A stretch of DNA of 64,000 nucleotides, from assembly GCA_036936605.1 (NCBI GenBank), contig JAUPFV010000002.1, forward strand, positions 332,977,215 through 333,041,214. Direction: 5' to 3'. The notes beneath the pieces were generated by a model. That model did not search any database. It saw only the letters and a program-made list of their open reading frames with translations, and was not told where the DNA came from. The DNA comes from Limnanthes douglasii subsp. nivea. Taxonomy: Eukaryota; Streptophyta; Magnoliopsida; Brassicales; Limnanthaceae. The translations under genes and the position numbers were made by a program. This document shows, piece by piece, positions 35,559-47,929 of this stretch; the stretch's first letter is position 1; each line of letters begins with the position of its first letter.

Positions 35559-35750
35559 TTTTTTTGAAGAATTGACATACTCTTTCTTATATTATTAGCC
35601 AATGAAGGTTTTAATGAGGTGTCATGTATATGTTCGAGGATATTAATAAAATTCTTTTTTGGCCAATGATAGTTTTAAATACAATTATTTATATTATCTT
35701 GGTAACTGGTCAAAGACTAATCATTTTTGAAGTTGTTGACCAAGAGTAAC

Positions 35751-35955
35751 TAATTATATTCGAGTTCACACGTTCTCTAAACGTACTAAATATATTCGAG
35801 ATGTTACGTCGTCTAAATGCATTAATTATATTCGAGGTGCTACGTTCTCTAAACGCACTAATTATATTCAAGATGATACGTTCTCTAAAAGAGCTGGTTA
35901 TATTCGAGGTGCTAATATTTTCTAAATGTACTATTTTTATTTAAGATATTACGAA
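35751..35955 (+). repeat. 36-bp tandem repeat between pol and antisense gene, old element
   Basis: Five full units and a partial sixth start at 35751, 35787, 35823, 35859, 35895 and 35932. The unit reads TAATTATATTCGAGGTGCTA followed by CGTTCTCTAAACGCAC. The position, just after pol and before the antisense gene, is the same as the unrelated 88-89-bp repeat of the young element. Confidence 0.9.
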
Positions 35956-36196
35956 TTTATTTGTGACATATATTGGAGTTCAAGGAAATAATGACTTGTT
36001 CATGAAAAAAAAAAGAATTCATGATACGTTAAAACTTGGAAAATAAATGAGGAAAGATGAAAGTATTTGTTAATTGAAGTAAAATTCCGATCTTACAAAA
36101 ACATGTGTTTGAATGCCAAGAAGTTAAGCATTCAGAAAAATGAGTCATTAACAACAAAAGATGACTTCAAAACACAAAAACAAAAAGAAACAACAA

Positions 36197-37741
36197 TCAG
36201 TCATTCTCTTCGGAGTTCTCTTTAGATGAATCTCCCTCTTGCTCAATGACATCCTCATTTTCTTCTGATTCCGTCTTTTTGGAAGAATCAATTAGTACAC
36301 GATCGGAGGATTCACTAGGACGATTTTCTATGAGGATTAATTCCCAAAATATTGACAGATTTTCTTTTGGGAGTGTTGCATGGAATTCATGGAGCAAAGT
36401 AATCGTTTTTTGCTCATCGACACTTTTGATTGCAGCAAGGGTGTTCCATCCACATCGAGCCTCAGAAGTTTCCGCAGCAACTTGTTTTTCTCGTTCGAAT
36501 GTTGTCTTGAGTGAAGCCATTTCATCAGTCAGATTCATCTTTTCTTATTCATTTTTGTTCAAAGAATCTTGAAGAGAGGCATATTTTGTATGCTCATCAG
36601 ATATCTCTAAGTCATGTTTGGTTTTAAGTTCATATATTTCATCTTGATGAGAAGTCTTTAGCTTGTTTTTTTCCATCATGAACAAATCTTAGATGATGTT
36701 TGAGGTGGATGGCTCATTTTATAAATTCAGACCTGTTAGCCTGTAACACATGAAATTGCTCTAAATTTATTTTCCAAAGATTTCTCTTATCCTTCTCTCT
36801 CCAGCAGGTTCTTTTTTCTATCAGACCATATATTTAGCCATAGTTTCCAAATGGCTTCGAGCAGAGTTTACTTATGTGCGCAATGTTTTCGCTGCTGCTT
36901 CAAGATTGTAAAAATTTTGCAGTGCAAGTAAAACTTCTTTGGATGGATCTTCGATATGGATGAACCTCTGATTATTGTAAGGCATGAGATAAGAAGATGA
37001 GTCAGCCATGGGAAGATCTAAATTCATAATTTCAGATAAAAGATGAGCAATTACCTGATGGCCAAGTTGTTGAAGTTGCTCTTGGATATTTTGGACCATC
37101 AGATCCGCATCATGGTAAAGATCTTCAAGTTGTTATACATCGATGGGCTCTTCAAGAATGAAGGTGTCATTTCTTTGTTGATCTTCCACTACATTTTCTT
37201 CAACTTCGAAAGGAGGCAATTCTGAGGGAGTTCTTTCAAAAAAAAATTCTGCCCTCGTAGGTGGTGGAGTTTCGAAGTGCTCTTTTTCGTCTTCAAGGAA
37301 ATAGTTTTTTTAGAAGATTCAACCTCCACTCCTTCTTAGATTTTTGGAAGGCTAGCTTCATTTTCCTTCTTCTTGGTCTTTATTTTCTTATTTTGTGGCT
37401 TCTCATCAGTTGAAGAGCTAGCACCAGATGTACTAGATGTTTTTTTACTTTTTAGTCTTCTTTTCGAGGACATATGACTTTCAGATATATTTCGCACCGG
37501 TAGAGTGACCTTACCATCAGATGTTATCAATCTCTTCACAACAATCAGCGGGTTTGATGGTTCTATTAAATTTTATGGGAGGTTAAGAGCTGGAAGATCC
37601 TCCACAAATGACTATTAATGAATTTTATGGGCATAAAAGCTGAGTGGAACCCGTTGCCCCATTAATTTTCTGCCCAAGTGGCCAAATTGGAAAATATATC
37701 TTTCGCATTCTTCTTGCGAGGTTTGTATCTCCTCTGAATTC
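36197..37741 (-). pseudogene. antisense gene of the old Tat-like element, 3' exon region
   Basis: On the minus strand the segment after the intron reads KKNAKDIFSNLATWAEN then a stop (about 37715-37660), matching the young AKTAEDTFEVLKNYARQN. A basic, serine-rich part (SKRRLKSKKTSSTSG, 37539-37336) follows. The end, 36538-36197, has a coil-like DEMASLKTTFEREKQVAAETSEA and finishes in an acidic tail ESEENEDVIEQEGDSSKEN, like the young ESDDVDDVGENEEDGEDQ tail. Frames are broken in several places. Its function is unknown; the family is carried by Tat-type elements. Confidence 0.75.
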
Positions 37742-37815
37742 CTGCATGCAATAGTAATACATTTGAAAAATTAATATAAGTTGTAAAGAGTATAAGAAAA
37801 GATAAGAGAACTTAC
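37742..37815 (-). other. candidate intron in the old antisense gene
   Basis: On the minus strand, AGCAATA|GTAAGTTCTC gives a consensus donor, and 74 bp later TTGCATGCAG|GAATTC gives an acceptor after a T-rich stretch. Similarity to the young antisense protein ends just before the donor and resumes just after the acceptor. The young copy has a 70-bp GT-AG interval at the same point. Confidence 0.7.
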
Positions 37816-38736
37816 TATTGCTTCTCTAAAAAAGATTGAATCTTCAAAGGCTCTCTCTGGATATTTATTTCCTATTCTCCCATGCTCCAGATATGAAGAC
37901 AAAATTTTGCTTCCAGAATTTGTCACCTCGAGGAGATCGTCGATTATTTTGAAATCATTCACAAGTGTTAGATAGTATAAGGGAAATACCAGACCTTTTG
38001 ATAGACCAGTCATGTCGATGAAGTCTTTGATGAAGAAAGGGGTTTGGCTTAGTCTAGAAGCCATAATCACTGACAGGAGCGTGAACCATAAATTCAGTGT
38101 CCTTTGTGTAGGGAAGAGATCCAGAAGTTTGAAGTATTCTACTATCATCAGATCTAGTAGGAACCAAAGACTCCAATTGATGATCTTAGGATAGACCACC
38201 GATTTATCTGCTCCACAATCAAGTGAAGTCTCCCCCTCTTTAGGTAGTCAAAGCACTATGTTATCTGGCATTCCTTATTGTTTCTTTAGATGTCCAACTT
38301 GAGATTCACTATAATAAATATATGACACATTTTTCAGTACCATGATGTATTCGAGGAGGAGTGGTTTTAAATTCATATTAACTGAGGCAACTACATCATC
38401 GGGAAGTTTAACTAGAGATTTATTTTTCTTTTTTTATTTCTCTGATGCCCATTTTTTCGAACCATTTTCTTTAGTATCAGATGCATCACCACTTTCTTTA
38501 GCCTCGATATTTGAGTTAGTTTCCTCTGAATCAACTTCTTCATCAGAAGCTTTGTCTATTAGTTGAGGATGATTCAGGTTTGACGCTAGATTTTCCTCTT
38601 GAGTATTTGAAGGGGTTTGTTCTAACTCCAAGTTGGTCTCAACAATTTCCCTCGGGGGAGGGGATGGTGGTGTAGGGTTATTAGTGGTATTTTGGGTAGT
38701 GTTTCTTGAAGTGTTATCAGCTTCGGGATTTCCCAT
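37816..38736 (-). pseudogene. antisense gene of the old Tat-like element, 5' exon region
   Basis: It starts at ATG 38736 (MGNPEADNTSRNTT), a low-complexity acidic N-terminus to about 38434. Broken frames then match the young protein: YIYYSESQVGHLKKQ against YLYFPESDHDEMLIRWGIPE, WSLWFLLDLMIVEYFKLLDLFPTQRTLNLWFTLLSVIMASRL against FNWGLRFPLDPEIALYFRTLQICPSQLTPNAW, and KDFIDMTGLSKG, DFKIIDDLLE. The motif resembles the family annotated as putative gypsy-type transposon protein (Transposase_28 type). The role is unknown. Stops and shifts make it a pseudogene. Confidence 0.78.
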
Positions 38737-39374
38737 AGCTATAAATATTTTATTTTTAACAGGATGGTTTTGGGAGAGATGGGCCTTTGGCTGAACTCGA
38801 GGAGTCTCTTAGCATAAATTTCGAGGTGGATCAGATTTAGTGGATGCTGAAGTTTTTTTTTATCTTCAGTAAATGGATGTGCTTTGTGTTACCTTGTGAT
38901 TTTTTCGAGGAGAAACAAATTAGTGGCCATAAAGTATTGGAGAAGAATTTTGAGATGGTGGTAATGATTGTCGAGGATATTTTGGTAAAGGATTATTAAG
39001 GTATGGGTTGGATTACAGGAGAGCTTCGTTTAGGGATGAAATTGTCGTATACATAGTCTGAGTTGAGAAATTTGGAGAATTGTGTATCACTCTACCAACT
39101 TTATATTCAACAACCTTTTTACTGATGCACGGGTAATTGTAAGCCAAAAATGGGATTTTTAGTAGCTAGGGATATTTTCATAAACGAAGATTCAGAAGAA
39201 TCTTTAATTTAGTTTATAAAATTTGAAGGTTAGATACGAAAGATGAGTTTTCCGGCAAAAGTAGCCTAGAAATTGGGTTTTCAGTTGAAGATAACTAAGA
39301 AATTGGGTTCTCATGAGAAGTTAACTTTCTCTCACTAGAAGATACTCGTGAAATACAAATAATAAGTGAGGGAG

Positions 39375-39382
39375 TATTTATA
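39375..39382 (-). promoter_or_regulatory. antisense TATA box, old element
   Basis: The minus strand reads CCTTTATAAATACTCCC, close to the young element's CCCTATAAATACCCC upstream of its antisense gene (58928-58936). It lies about 640 bp upstream of the ATG at 38736, further than in the young copy. The true start may therefore be upstream of 38736, or sequence may have been inserted. Confidence 0.55.
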
Positions 39383-39918
39383 AAGGAGATATGAAAGAGA
39401 AAATGGTCAGAGAAATTGGAGAGCTGATGATAACTATTGGGTAGAAATAGGGAATGCCAAACGGTTACTTGTGAATGGATAATGTGACACCTGTTAGTTG
39501 TCAGACCTAATAATAGGCTTGATGGGTCTTCGCATGCGTCCGAGAGTATTCAAACGTTTCCAAACGTTACGAAAAGGCCAGCTAAAGATTCCATGTGTGA
39601 ATATTCGAAGCAGAAACAAAGGGTTGAGTGAAACGTTTGGACCAGCTTTGAAGTGAACATGAGTATGATTTTATTTGAAGAAGACAAGTATGTGACCTAG
39701 CATTTTTAAATCAGTTAAAAAAAGGTTTACATTCGAGGAAAAATCTGAATGTGCATTTCTTCGAGGACAACAAATGTTTAAACAAATCATTATGTTCATG
39801 AGATTTAAAGCTTTAATCCAAAGAATATTCGATTTTGGGAATTAACAATTTCCATCTACTATGATTTCAATGATTACTAGCTCTTATTCACTATCCTTCA
39901 TAAGAATTAGCGGGATAC

Positions 39919-40213
39919 TGATAAGGATATGAAATATTGGGGCTTAAATGTAATAAAGCTAAGGTTGTATGTAAAAAATCGTATAGTATTTAAACTATTT
40001 GTAAATATATGGGGTTGCACTGTAATTTATCCATTTGAATAAATGATTCAGTTATAGAAGTCTGACACTCCTATAAATAAGAAGTGAGATGATGAATAAA
40101 GCAAGACACTTTTTACTATTAGTTAACTATTGATTCCTAAAACTACTTTCTCTCTATACAATTCAGTTATCTCTTTTACTTTCTCTCACTAAGAAAAATA
40201 TTCTAAATCAACA
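39919..40213 (+). repeat. 3' LTR of the old Tat-like element
   Basis: It starts TGATAAGG after GCGGGATAC, which corresponds to the young purine tract GGGGGGCTAC|TGATGAGG, and ends AATCAACA. It is collinear with 29940-30243 with many differences, so the insertion is old. Confidence 0.85.
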
Positions 40214-40789
40214 CATACTATAATTTGTTTTGTTTGATTTTACAAGGAATATGTGGATCATTTAAAGTACATGAATGCTACAGTCATCTCGGTTCTACCT
40301 TTTATTTTTGTTTATGAGGGATGTTAAAGCTCATAAAGTGCTAATATTAAATTATTTTGATTTTGCTTGAAGGATTTTGAGATCTCTTACGGTATTGAAG
40401 ACTATATGTCATCTCAGACTTACTTTTTTATATTATAATTGTATCTAAATTACTAAATTCATTCCTTTTGTTATTGTCGATTTATTAGATTCACTCTTTG
40501 TGCTTTGGTTGAATCCTTAGATTCGCTCTTTATATGTTTTTTAAAACAAAATGTAAAATAACATGTTTTATTTTGGCAGAAATGTTTTATTAATTATTAG
40601 ATGTCTCCTTAACACCTTACTCACGCCGTCAAGCAAGAAAGGAGTACACCCCATATGAAAGCTCAATAGAACATTTATATAAAATATTTAATAAATGGAG
40701 GATAGTAAAGTTTTATATGCTCTAAATTATAGGCATGTCAAAGTTGTTTTCCTATAGTTATCAAGTAGTCAATATGTTTCTGACCTTAC
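40214..40789. other. AT-rich spacer
   Basis: Nothing was recognised. The 3' end of a minus-strand gypsy remnant begins at about 40790. Confidence 0.4.
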
Positions 40790-42192
40790 TTTAGACTTTA
40801 TAATGTAAGGGCCTTCTCAGTCCGGTGCTAGCTCGCTGAGGACTCTTCCCATGACTTTTTCCATTGGCTTGAAACTTTAGAATCATACTTTAGACTTGTA
40901 TATATTATGCACCATAGTTTTATAGTGCTCTAACCGAGGGTGGACCTTTACCATTTTTTCCTCTATTACATCAAGTTAGGTTTGTCTTGCTTTTGAGTTG
41001 TTTCTTTCCTAATAAGTAAACACTATATATGAGATCATAACCATTTTGGCTGGGACGACCTCTTCCATTACATACACCAATGAAAATGGTGTTTCATCCA
41101 TTGTTCTTCTTGGAGTGATTTTTTAGGGACATAGAAATTATTGTTAACATTATGGAAAATTTCATGATGTTCCATACAACATATTATTGATTCCATTAAA
41201 TATGTTTTGATTGGTAACTTATACTTGGTCTTTAGAATACGGATGAAAATAAAAGGAGAAGATTCGTTTAATACCTTTTATTTGTAAAACCATGTATCTT
41301 TATGATTCTGAAATTGGATTCAATTGTCCATTTGATGACCCTTGGTAGTCTGTAGCGGCATCATATATGATTATTTCTAAAATGTTGAGCACTTATTTTG
41401 TTGTGATATTTGTTAATGTTTAGTCATTTCTTCAATTAAAGAATAAATATATTGCTACTATCAAAACTTTCTTCTCCTATAAGCTTTTGAAAAGAGGCCC
41501 ACAATCTCAAGGCCATATTTGTCTAATGCAATTGCTTTATACATTGTTTCCAATAGCACAAACGGGACTTGTATATAATTATAGAATATTTGGCAAGTGA
41601 CACATGTTTATTATTATTTGCATCCTTCATTATTTTACACCAGTACTACCCTTGAAGGATGATTTTTCTTTGCAAGGCATTGTGTCCATAATGTGCACTT
41701 CCCTCTCGATCACAAAGTTGTTTTAAGTACAAAGGATGCTTCTTCTCGACCAATACATCTCAACAGAGGTTCGATAAAACCTTATTTATATACTATGTTA
41801 TATATCTATACAAATCCTTCTGATTTTATATTGATTTTTATTTCCTTTATTTTATTTTCGAGCAATATTCCTTCACTTAAATATCTTCTGATGGTGGTTC
41901 TCCAATTCTTCTCTTCTTATTCTTCTTCTTCAACTATCATAGCATTTGAGACTAAGATTGTAGATATAAATTTCTTGGGAAGTGTTCCAGATGGTTCTTA
42001 TGGAAACAATATTCATGCCCTACATATTGTACAGGCCAAAAATGTTAAAGCATTAACATCTACTTTTCTAATTTTGTTACTTGCTAAACTCCATTTTTCA
42101 AAAAGAGTTGTTTGGCGCATAATATATTTTAGATATTGGATGATGTTAACGTTTTTGGATTTGACTTGACCTAATACTTGATTGACCACCAA

Positions 42193-42408
42193 CTAGGAAT
42201 CTGTGATAATTTGAACTATTTTGGCTATACAAATTTTTGATAGCTGAAGACTTGCAATGGGTGCTTCAAACTCTACTTCATTATTTGATGTTGGAAAACG
42301 AGACTTACTACATGGAGTGAGTATGTGTTTATTCGGGGATATTAATTGGATTCCTGCTCCTAATCCTTGGTTTTTACTTTCTCTATCTGTATGGACCTTC
42401 CAAGTCAA
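42193..42408 (-). pseudogene. gypsy RNase H fragment
   Basis: The open minus-strand frame reads WKVHTDRESKNQGLGAGIQLISPNKHILTPCSKSRF, then PTSNNEVEFEAPIASLQLSKI, then IITDS. The catalytic Asp (HTD), the Glu in NNEVEFEA and the second Asp in ITDS are all in place, as in the extra RNase H of plant gypsy elements. It is truncated on both sides. Confidence 0.85.
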
Positions 42409-42749
42409 TCTGAATTTCCCTTTTAAAAGGATAAGTCTCTCATATTAAAATTTTGTTGGAAATACTGTCAGAACTTGAGCTTTTATTGCAACTTTTGGCT
42501 CGTACTAGATGTCATAGTCCTCTAGCTCTACTGACCACTTGTTCAATCTTTTAGACATATGGTTTTTGTATAACATTTTATAATGAAAATGTTTGGAAGC
42601 CTTATGATATCCTAGGCATTAGAAGTAAACAAATAAGGATTATTTTGTAAAAGGTTCAAGTATTTTATACCTTAATTTTGTGGGGATATCTTGGCCAAGT
42701 CGTAGTATTTTCTCTCTTTCCTTTCTAACATTTTATAATTCTCCTCTAT

Positions 42750-43190
42750 GCTCTATTAGGTGAGGGGATTATGTAGGATGGTTTCCTCTGATTAATCCTA
42801 AAATCCCATTGATATGGTACTTGAGGCATTGATAAACTGTAGATACTACACCATGCATTTGATCCAGTCTTGATCTAATTATAATTAAGATATATGATGG
42901 TAGAACATCTATTATCATAAATATTCAATTGACCTTCTTTATGAACTCATACCTTCCAAGAACTACATCCATATTAAGCTCTCCCAAAACTTGTACATAT
43001 ACACTTGCGAGTCTTATTAGAATATTTTGGGAATGGATTAGTTCAAGAATACCTCTTTCTGTCATAGTTAACTTTATACAATATATTAGTCAAAACTCAC
43101 GTGTACTTCTACTTCATCCAACTCTACAAGGATTAGTAAAACATCACCATATGATGTTGTCACTCCTCTAAGATCATTATAAAAAAAATG
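42750..43190 (-). pseudogene. gypsy aspartic protease region fragment
   Basis: On the minus strand about 42905-42770 reads VLPSYILIIIRSRLDQMHGVVSTVYQCLKYHINGI. This follows the protease-to-RT junction of gypsy elements, where the family has A-Y-N-x-I-L-G-R, then M-x-x-V-x-S-T-x-H-x-x-x-K. The upstream DTG active site was not found. Frames further 5' are broken. Confidence 0.65.
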
Positions 43191-44249
43191 CCGACACTCG
43201 ATACAGGTTTTGGTATAAGTGCAACAATATTTCAACATGTTGTTTGATCTCAAAATCTAAAATATATATCTTTTTGAGTTTTTAGTGATTTCTAAAAATT
43301 GATTTCCCTCAACTATGACATATAAATTTTACGTATTCTGATCATATTCCAAATACTACTCTTCATATTTTTCAAATATTTTATTTTTATTTAGAGCTCT
43401 CGGCACTTATTTATTTTCTTGTGTGGGACTTTCATTTGTTGATGGTTGGTCTCAATAAACATCGTCACGCCTTGATTTATTCATGTTTTTATATGAACTC
43501 TAAGAGTTTACCATCATCAGTCATGTTTTGGACTTGGCCTTGTAAATCCCAATAGTCCTTTGTGTATTGCCCACATCGCCATCAAATTGAAAATATTTGC
43601 TACTGTCTTTTCGCTCTCTAGGACTTTGTATTTTATTTGGCTTTCGGGATCTAAGCATATCACTAGTTCTTCATAAATTACTCCCATAATTTTGGTCAAC
43701 TCAGTGTATGACCATCTAGATGGGTGCTTTGGAATTTTGCTATTATTGTTATTTATTGTTATAATTAATCATATATCTTCCTTGGGAGTCTTCATTGGTT
43801 ATAATGTTTCAGTCAGTACGATCGTACATAGTTATTATTTTTAGAAGTTTTTTTTGTGTGGCTTTGAATTGACTTGTGCAACTGTCGTGACTCATTATTG
43901 TGTACATATGGATGATTTCATGGATATGCACATGGAGTGGTGATGTCTCTCCCAAGCCTTTATCTTTCAATTTCTTATACTCAGATGTAATGCTTTATTT
44001 CTTCTAACAAGTCATCAAAAGTGACAGATTTCTTCTTCATGAAAACATTGGCAGGGGTTATGAAAATATTATTTGTCTATATGCAACAACGACTACAAAT
44101 TTGTGATAGTCATGCAGCTCGCTCTTAGTGTCCACAAACCTCTGAGTATACTTTTTCAAAATCTCCTTAGGTCGTTGTTTATAGTGGATGTTGTAATTGG
44201 TGATGGAAAAACATGATTTAGGGATAAAATCGTAAGATCTTTCAATTGG

Positions 44250-44560
44250 TTGATATTAAGTATTTAGTAGAGAGATGTGAGATAAAGGAGGTGTATGCTT
44301 ATATTTAATGTCTCATAAAATTTTTAGCCTATTTAATGTCGTTCGTTGAGGTATTTATACTCTTTTTTAAGTCCATGGGTCATTCGGGTTGGATCTTCAA
44401 TTTAGGCCTATTTTATGAGCCCTCAAACCCATGACTCAAGGTGTTAGGCACGTAGCTCAGTCATTGGTTCGCTTAGGTTGCTTCTTAGTCATCAACTTTT
44501 GGCTACCCTGTCCAAATTACCCATTTGGATAAAACCCAAATTACTGCAATATATATCCAA
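44250..44560 (-). repeat. LTR-like block, probable 5' LTR of the minus-strand gypsy remnant
   Basis: On the minus strand it reads ATGACTGAGCTACGTGCCTAA, later CCAACCCGAATGACCCATGG, then AAAAAAGAGTATAAATA. The same order occurs on the plus strand at 23760-23880. The TATA context and its place just upstream of the gag pieces suit a 5' LTR. Ends are not resolved. Confidence 0.6.
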
Positions 44561-45590
44561 AGATATCCGATCTGATCATTATTGTTCTTATTTTTAAAGA
44601 TTTAATAAATATCCATTAGAGTTTTCATTGGGCTAAATTAGAATAATAAGGATTCAAATGAGTTAAGAGGTATGGACTCAGAGGGTTTTGATAGCCCATG
44701 TATGTTGGAGGTAGAATGTATTGGTTATTTGTACTCATCATTGCAGAAACTAGAGTATATCACTCGGGAATATTTGAGTAAATTGGTGGAAAAAATAAGT
44801 GAATCATTCGAATAGATATTTCTATGAGGGTGTTTGGTACTAATAGTTATTTGGCTAGATCCATGGCTTAACCGCTGGGGCTAGAAAATTTAACCGAGTT
44901 TCTGGTTGGGCAACCAGAGACTATTGATGTTTCACATGAGAAAATTGCTAAGCCATAGAAACTTGTTGGTGATTCTAGGTTATCCTAAGCTAGGATGAAG
45001 AAGCATGTTGATAATTCTGCTGAAGGGAGGTACGGACTTCTAGGGTTATTTTCCTCTGAAATGTTTTCATCTTGGGGTTGGCCGATATTCCTAGCGGTGC
45101 TCTCATTTCCTCCGACCATCTATATCCTAAATTTAGGGGTCATGATTCTCTCATTTCGTCTATAGAAATGACGCTGATGTTTCTCACTCATATTGGATGA
45201 TCCTCGATTGTAGTGGTCATTTGCAAATCTGTTTTGTGAGAGAAGAGGATATTGCGTAGAAATCTGACATTTTTAAGGCGATCTCTTATCATTGAACTAA
45301 TTTTACTATTTCCCTCTTCATCTTTTTATTCATCCGAGGGTGGCGTACATTATCTCATGCCTTATCATGGTTTTAACTAATTGACTTCCTTTGTTAGTTG
45401 CTCAAAATCTATCATGTGGATAGTTGTAGTGGCATGAGATGAATCTCGTTTGCTCATTCATTTGTCGATATCATTTATGTCAATGGACGAAGTATTCTCT
45501 AGTTCTGAATTCTCCATGATCTGTGTTTCCTTATTATTCTCTCGTATTTGCGAGAAAACCTCATAGATACCAGTCGGTTCCTCTTAAGTA
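44561..45590. other. unrecognised sequence
   Basis: Composition is less AT-rich than the flanks, and short plus-strand frames look protein-like (for example a stretch MDSEGFDSPCMLEVECIGYLYSS near 44670-44740), but no family was recognised. This may belong to the neighbouring gypsy remnant or another decayed element. Confidence 0.35.
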
Positions 45591-45960
45591 TATATATCTG
45601 AAGAATTAAAAATAATATGACTTGCAAAGTATAACACCAAATAACGCAAATAATGATCAAGAACTTGAATTTTTACTCATTGAGTTTAGCAAAATTTATA
45701 GATGTGCAAACCATATCTTATATAATATAGAAAAATCATTTCTTACCTATAACAAACTAGATCTTATTCTAATTTGAATAAGATCGTATCTCTTACAATA
45801 TTGGTAGTTACTAATATTCTTTTATTTATTTTTTTACTTATTCATTCATGGAGTCAAACAGATAATATTTTTCAAATAGACCGACCGAGATCAATAAATT
45901 TGTCCACCAAATGAAACTTAAACTCTTGATGAACCAAACTTTTATTAAACTTGTTAAATA
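45591..45960 (-). repeat. LTR-like repeat, copy 2 (first copy near 25.2 kb)
   Basis: It is similar in order and orientation to 24990-25440: CTTGCAAAGTATAACACCAAATA, TACTCATTGAGTTTAG, CATATCTTATATAATAT, AACAAACTAGATCTTATTCTAATTTGAA and ATATTGGTAGTTACTA. The two copies are about 20 kb apart with unrelated contents between, so they are probably separate insertions. Confidence 0.6.
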
Positions 45961-47929
45961 AAAAAATATTTTTTTAGTATAGTTTTATTATTATTATAAA
46001 TTAAAAAAATGTTAGGTGGTTTTTTTATAAAAATAAGATTATAAATAGCATATTTTAAAAGTTAAATATAAATAGATAAATTATATTTAAAATAAAATAC
46101 AATGAAAACCCGATAAATATAAAAGATTAGAGGTGATAAAATTAGTATGAGTCAATCCCAACCTATAATATAACTGACCGAATGCAAGTATTAAAATTAT
46201 GATAACAATCCGGTCGAATCAGATCCAATCTTCATTAAATAAATCTCTTTCGCACTATTTTGTCCAAAAATAGTTAATACATAAAAGAATCACATAAAAT
46301 ATATAAAACAAAACATAATGTTCAATATATATAAAACATATAAAAATATATTAAAAACTGTATATATACAAATTCAAAGTTATGATAGAAAGATGGATCC
46401 GGATACGTTATCATCTATGCGAGAAAAGCGTAGAATGATGAAAAATAAACTTAAGGATGGAGGTGTTATAGAACCTTAGTATAAATTACAAGATATGGAC
46501 TCTTATGGGCCTAAGAATCTGACCCGCTTTTGTTAGTGGCTAAACAAAACCCGTCTTACTGATGGGTTCTGCAGTCTGTCTTTTTTTAACAATATTGTTA
46601 TGATAGAAAAGATTGATATCAATATAAACTTCAAGTTGAATTGCTCAGTTACGGAATAAAATTTCTCTTATGTTTGAAGAAATCGTTAACTCAAAATCGG
46701 TGTTTAGATATAAACTTCGATGCATAGAAAATTTGAAAAGAAAGGTAAAGTTTGCATGGGTACATTACTAACGTCAATAATACATTTTACTGATGAAACA
46801 GCGATCTCAATCGAAAATCGATTGATATAATTAAACTAATAATTAAATTCCAACGACTTGTTAGCATAATTTAATTTTTATTTAAATATATTATTTTTTT
46901 ATTAAAATAATATAAAATATATAAACGAATGAATTAATTTAATTAACGTGCTGCTTTTTACAAAACAAAAATAGATAGTATCATATTTGGTTAATATCAT
47001 GGTAGGTAAATTGAATGATTTTTTTCTTTCCTTTTATTGTCCTTTAATATATAAATGTTATTATTAATATAGAGAATTTTTACATGAATTAAAAATGAAA
47101 GTATATATAAAACCTAAACTAAAGATTTAATTTTTTCATTTGAATTTTTTTTTGGATCCGTCAAAAGTTTGAAAAATCTAATTTTTGAAGCTTTTTCGTT
47201 GATTAGCCAATCTCATGGTTTAGAATTAATTGTCTCATAATTCATACAAATCTCATCAACTTCAATCTAAACGTTTTGTTTAGTAGAATATATTTTTCAC
47301 CACTAAACTTATTTATTTTACTAGTTCTTAATTAATCATCTTCTAATTTTATTTTCAAAACGGAGGTTGAATTATTTTTAGTTTGTTGGACAAAAAATGA
47401 AAACATTATGAGAGATTCAAACTCCTTGAGGTAAAAACGAGCGACGACATTCTAAAGCATTTGACGGAACTTTCTTTTCACTCACCTTGCAAGAAGTTAA
47501 TCTAAATTCTCGCCATTCAACTCAACATTATACCCAAATTTTCATATATCATAGCTCAATCTTTTCAATTTCTGACGACTTATTCTTACGTAGTTTCCGA
47601 ATTGAGGAAATTTTCTTGTTTATAGGCTTACTATCAAAATGATTCAAAAGATAGATTTCGATAATGACAAAAAAAACTCCAAATGACCAGCAATTCAGAA
47701 TGTATTTTTCTATGATTTTTTCTGCAACTATTTCAATGTCTATTCATGGCTTTAGCACTATTTGTATATTTTTTTTGTCTTTGTAACTTTGTAGGTAGAG
47801 AATTTATGGATCAAACCATATTTCAACTATGACTTATATGTTAGAGGTATACAAAGATAACTATTAATCCACCATTATTAGGTATTTTACCTCAAGACTT
47901 TCAAGAAATGTAATAACCCTAATATTTTT
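45961..47929. other. AT-rich spacer
   Basis: About 2 kb of AT-rich DNA without recognised genes or repeats. The end of the minus-strand LINE begins at about 47930. Confidence 0.45.

Larger units (their letters stand above)
29940..40213 (+). mobile_element. old Ty3/gypsy element, Tat-like, with antisense gene
   Basis: The LTRs at 29940-30243 and 39919-40213 match over their full length with many substitutions and small indels. Between them lie PBS, gag, protease, RT, two RNase H regions, integrase, a tandem repeat and an antisense gene, in the same order as in the young element at 48796-59668. Protein identity with that element is obvious in every domain, so both belong to one lineage. The order, the dual RNase H and the antisense 3' gene fit the Tat group of plant gypsy elements. 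Numerous stops and frameshifts make it inactive. No target duplication could be matched. Confidence 0.9.
40790..44240 (-). mobile_element. minus-strand Ty3/gypsy remnant, deleted and decayed
   Basis: On the minus strand, from high to low coordinates: gag pieces at about 44230-43950 (EILKKYTQRFVDTKSELHDY, then KKSVTFDDLLEEI), protease end at about 42905-42770, RNase H at 42408-42193, and integrase to about 40800 (TPFSLVYVMEEVVPA at about 41100, RFKPMEKVMGRVLSELAPD with EGPY at about 40840-40800). Reverse transcriptase is missing between protease and RNase H. It is a different family from the two Tat-like elements and is full of stops. An LTR-like block follows at 44250-44560. Confidence 0.75.

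Noticed and set aside
36246..36572. Plus-strand Ser-rich 108-codon frame
   Set aside because: It is a shadow of the antisense C-terminal exon of the old element, which matches the young protein.
29935..40218. Target-site duplication of the old Tat-like element
   Set aside because: The flanking 5-mers (TATCT and CATAC) do not match; decay or slightly wrong boundaries could explain this.
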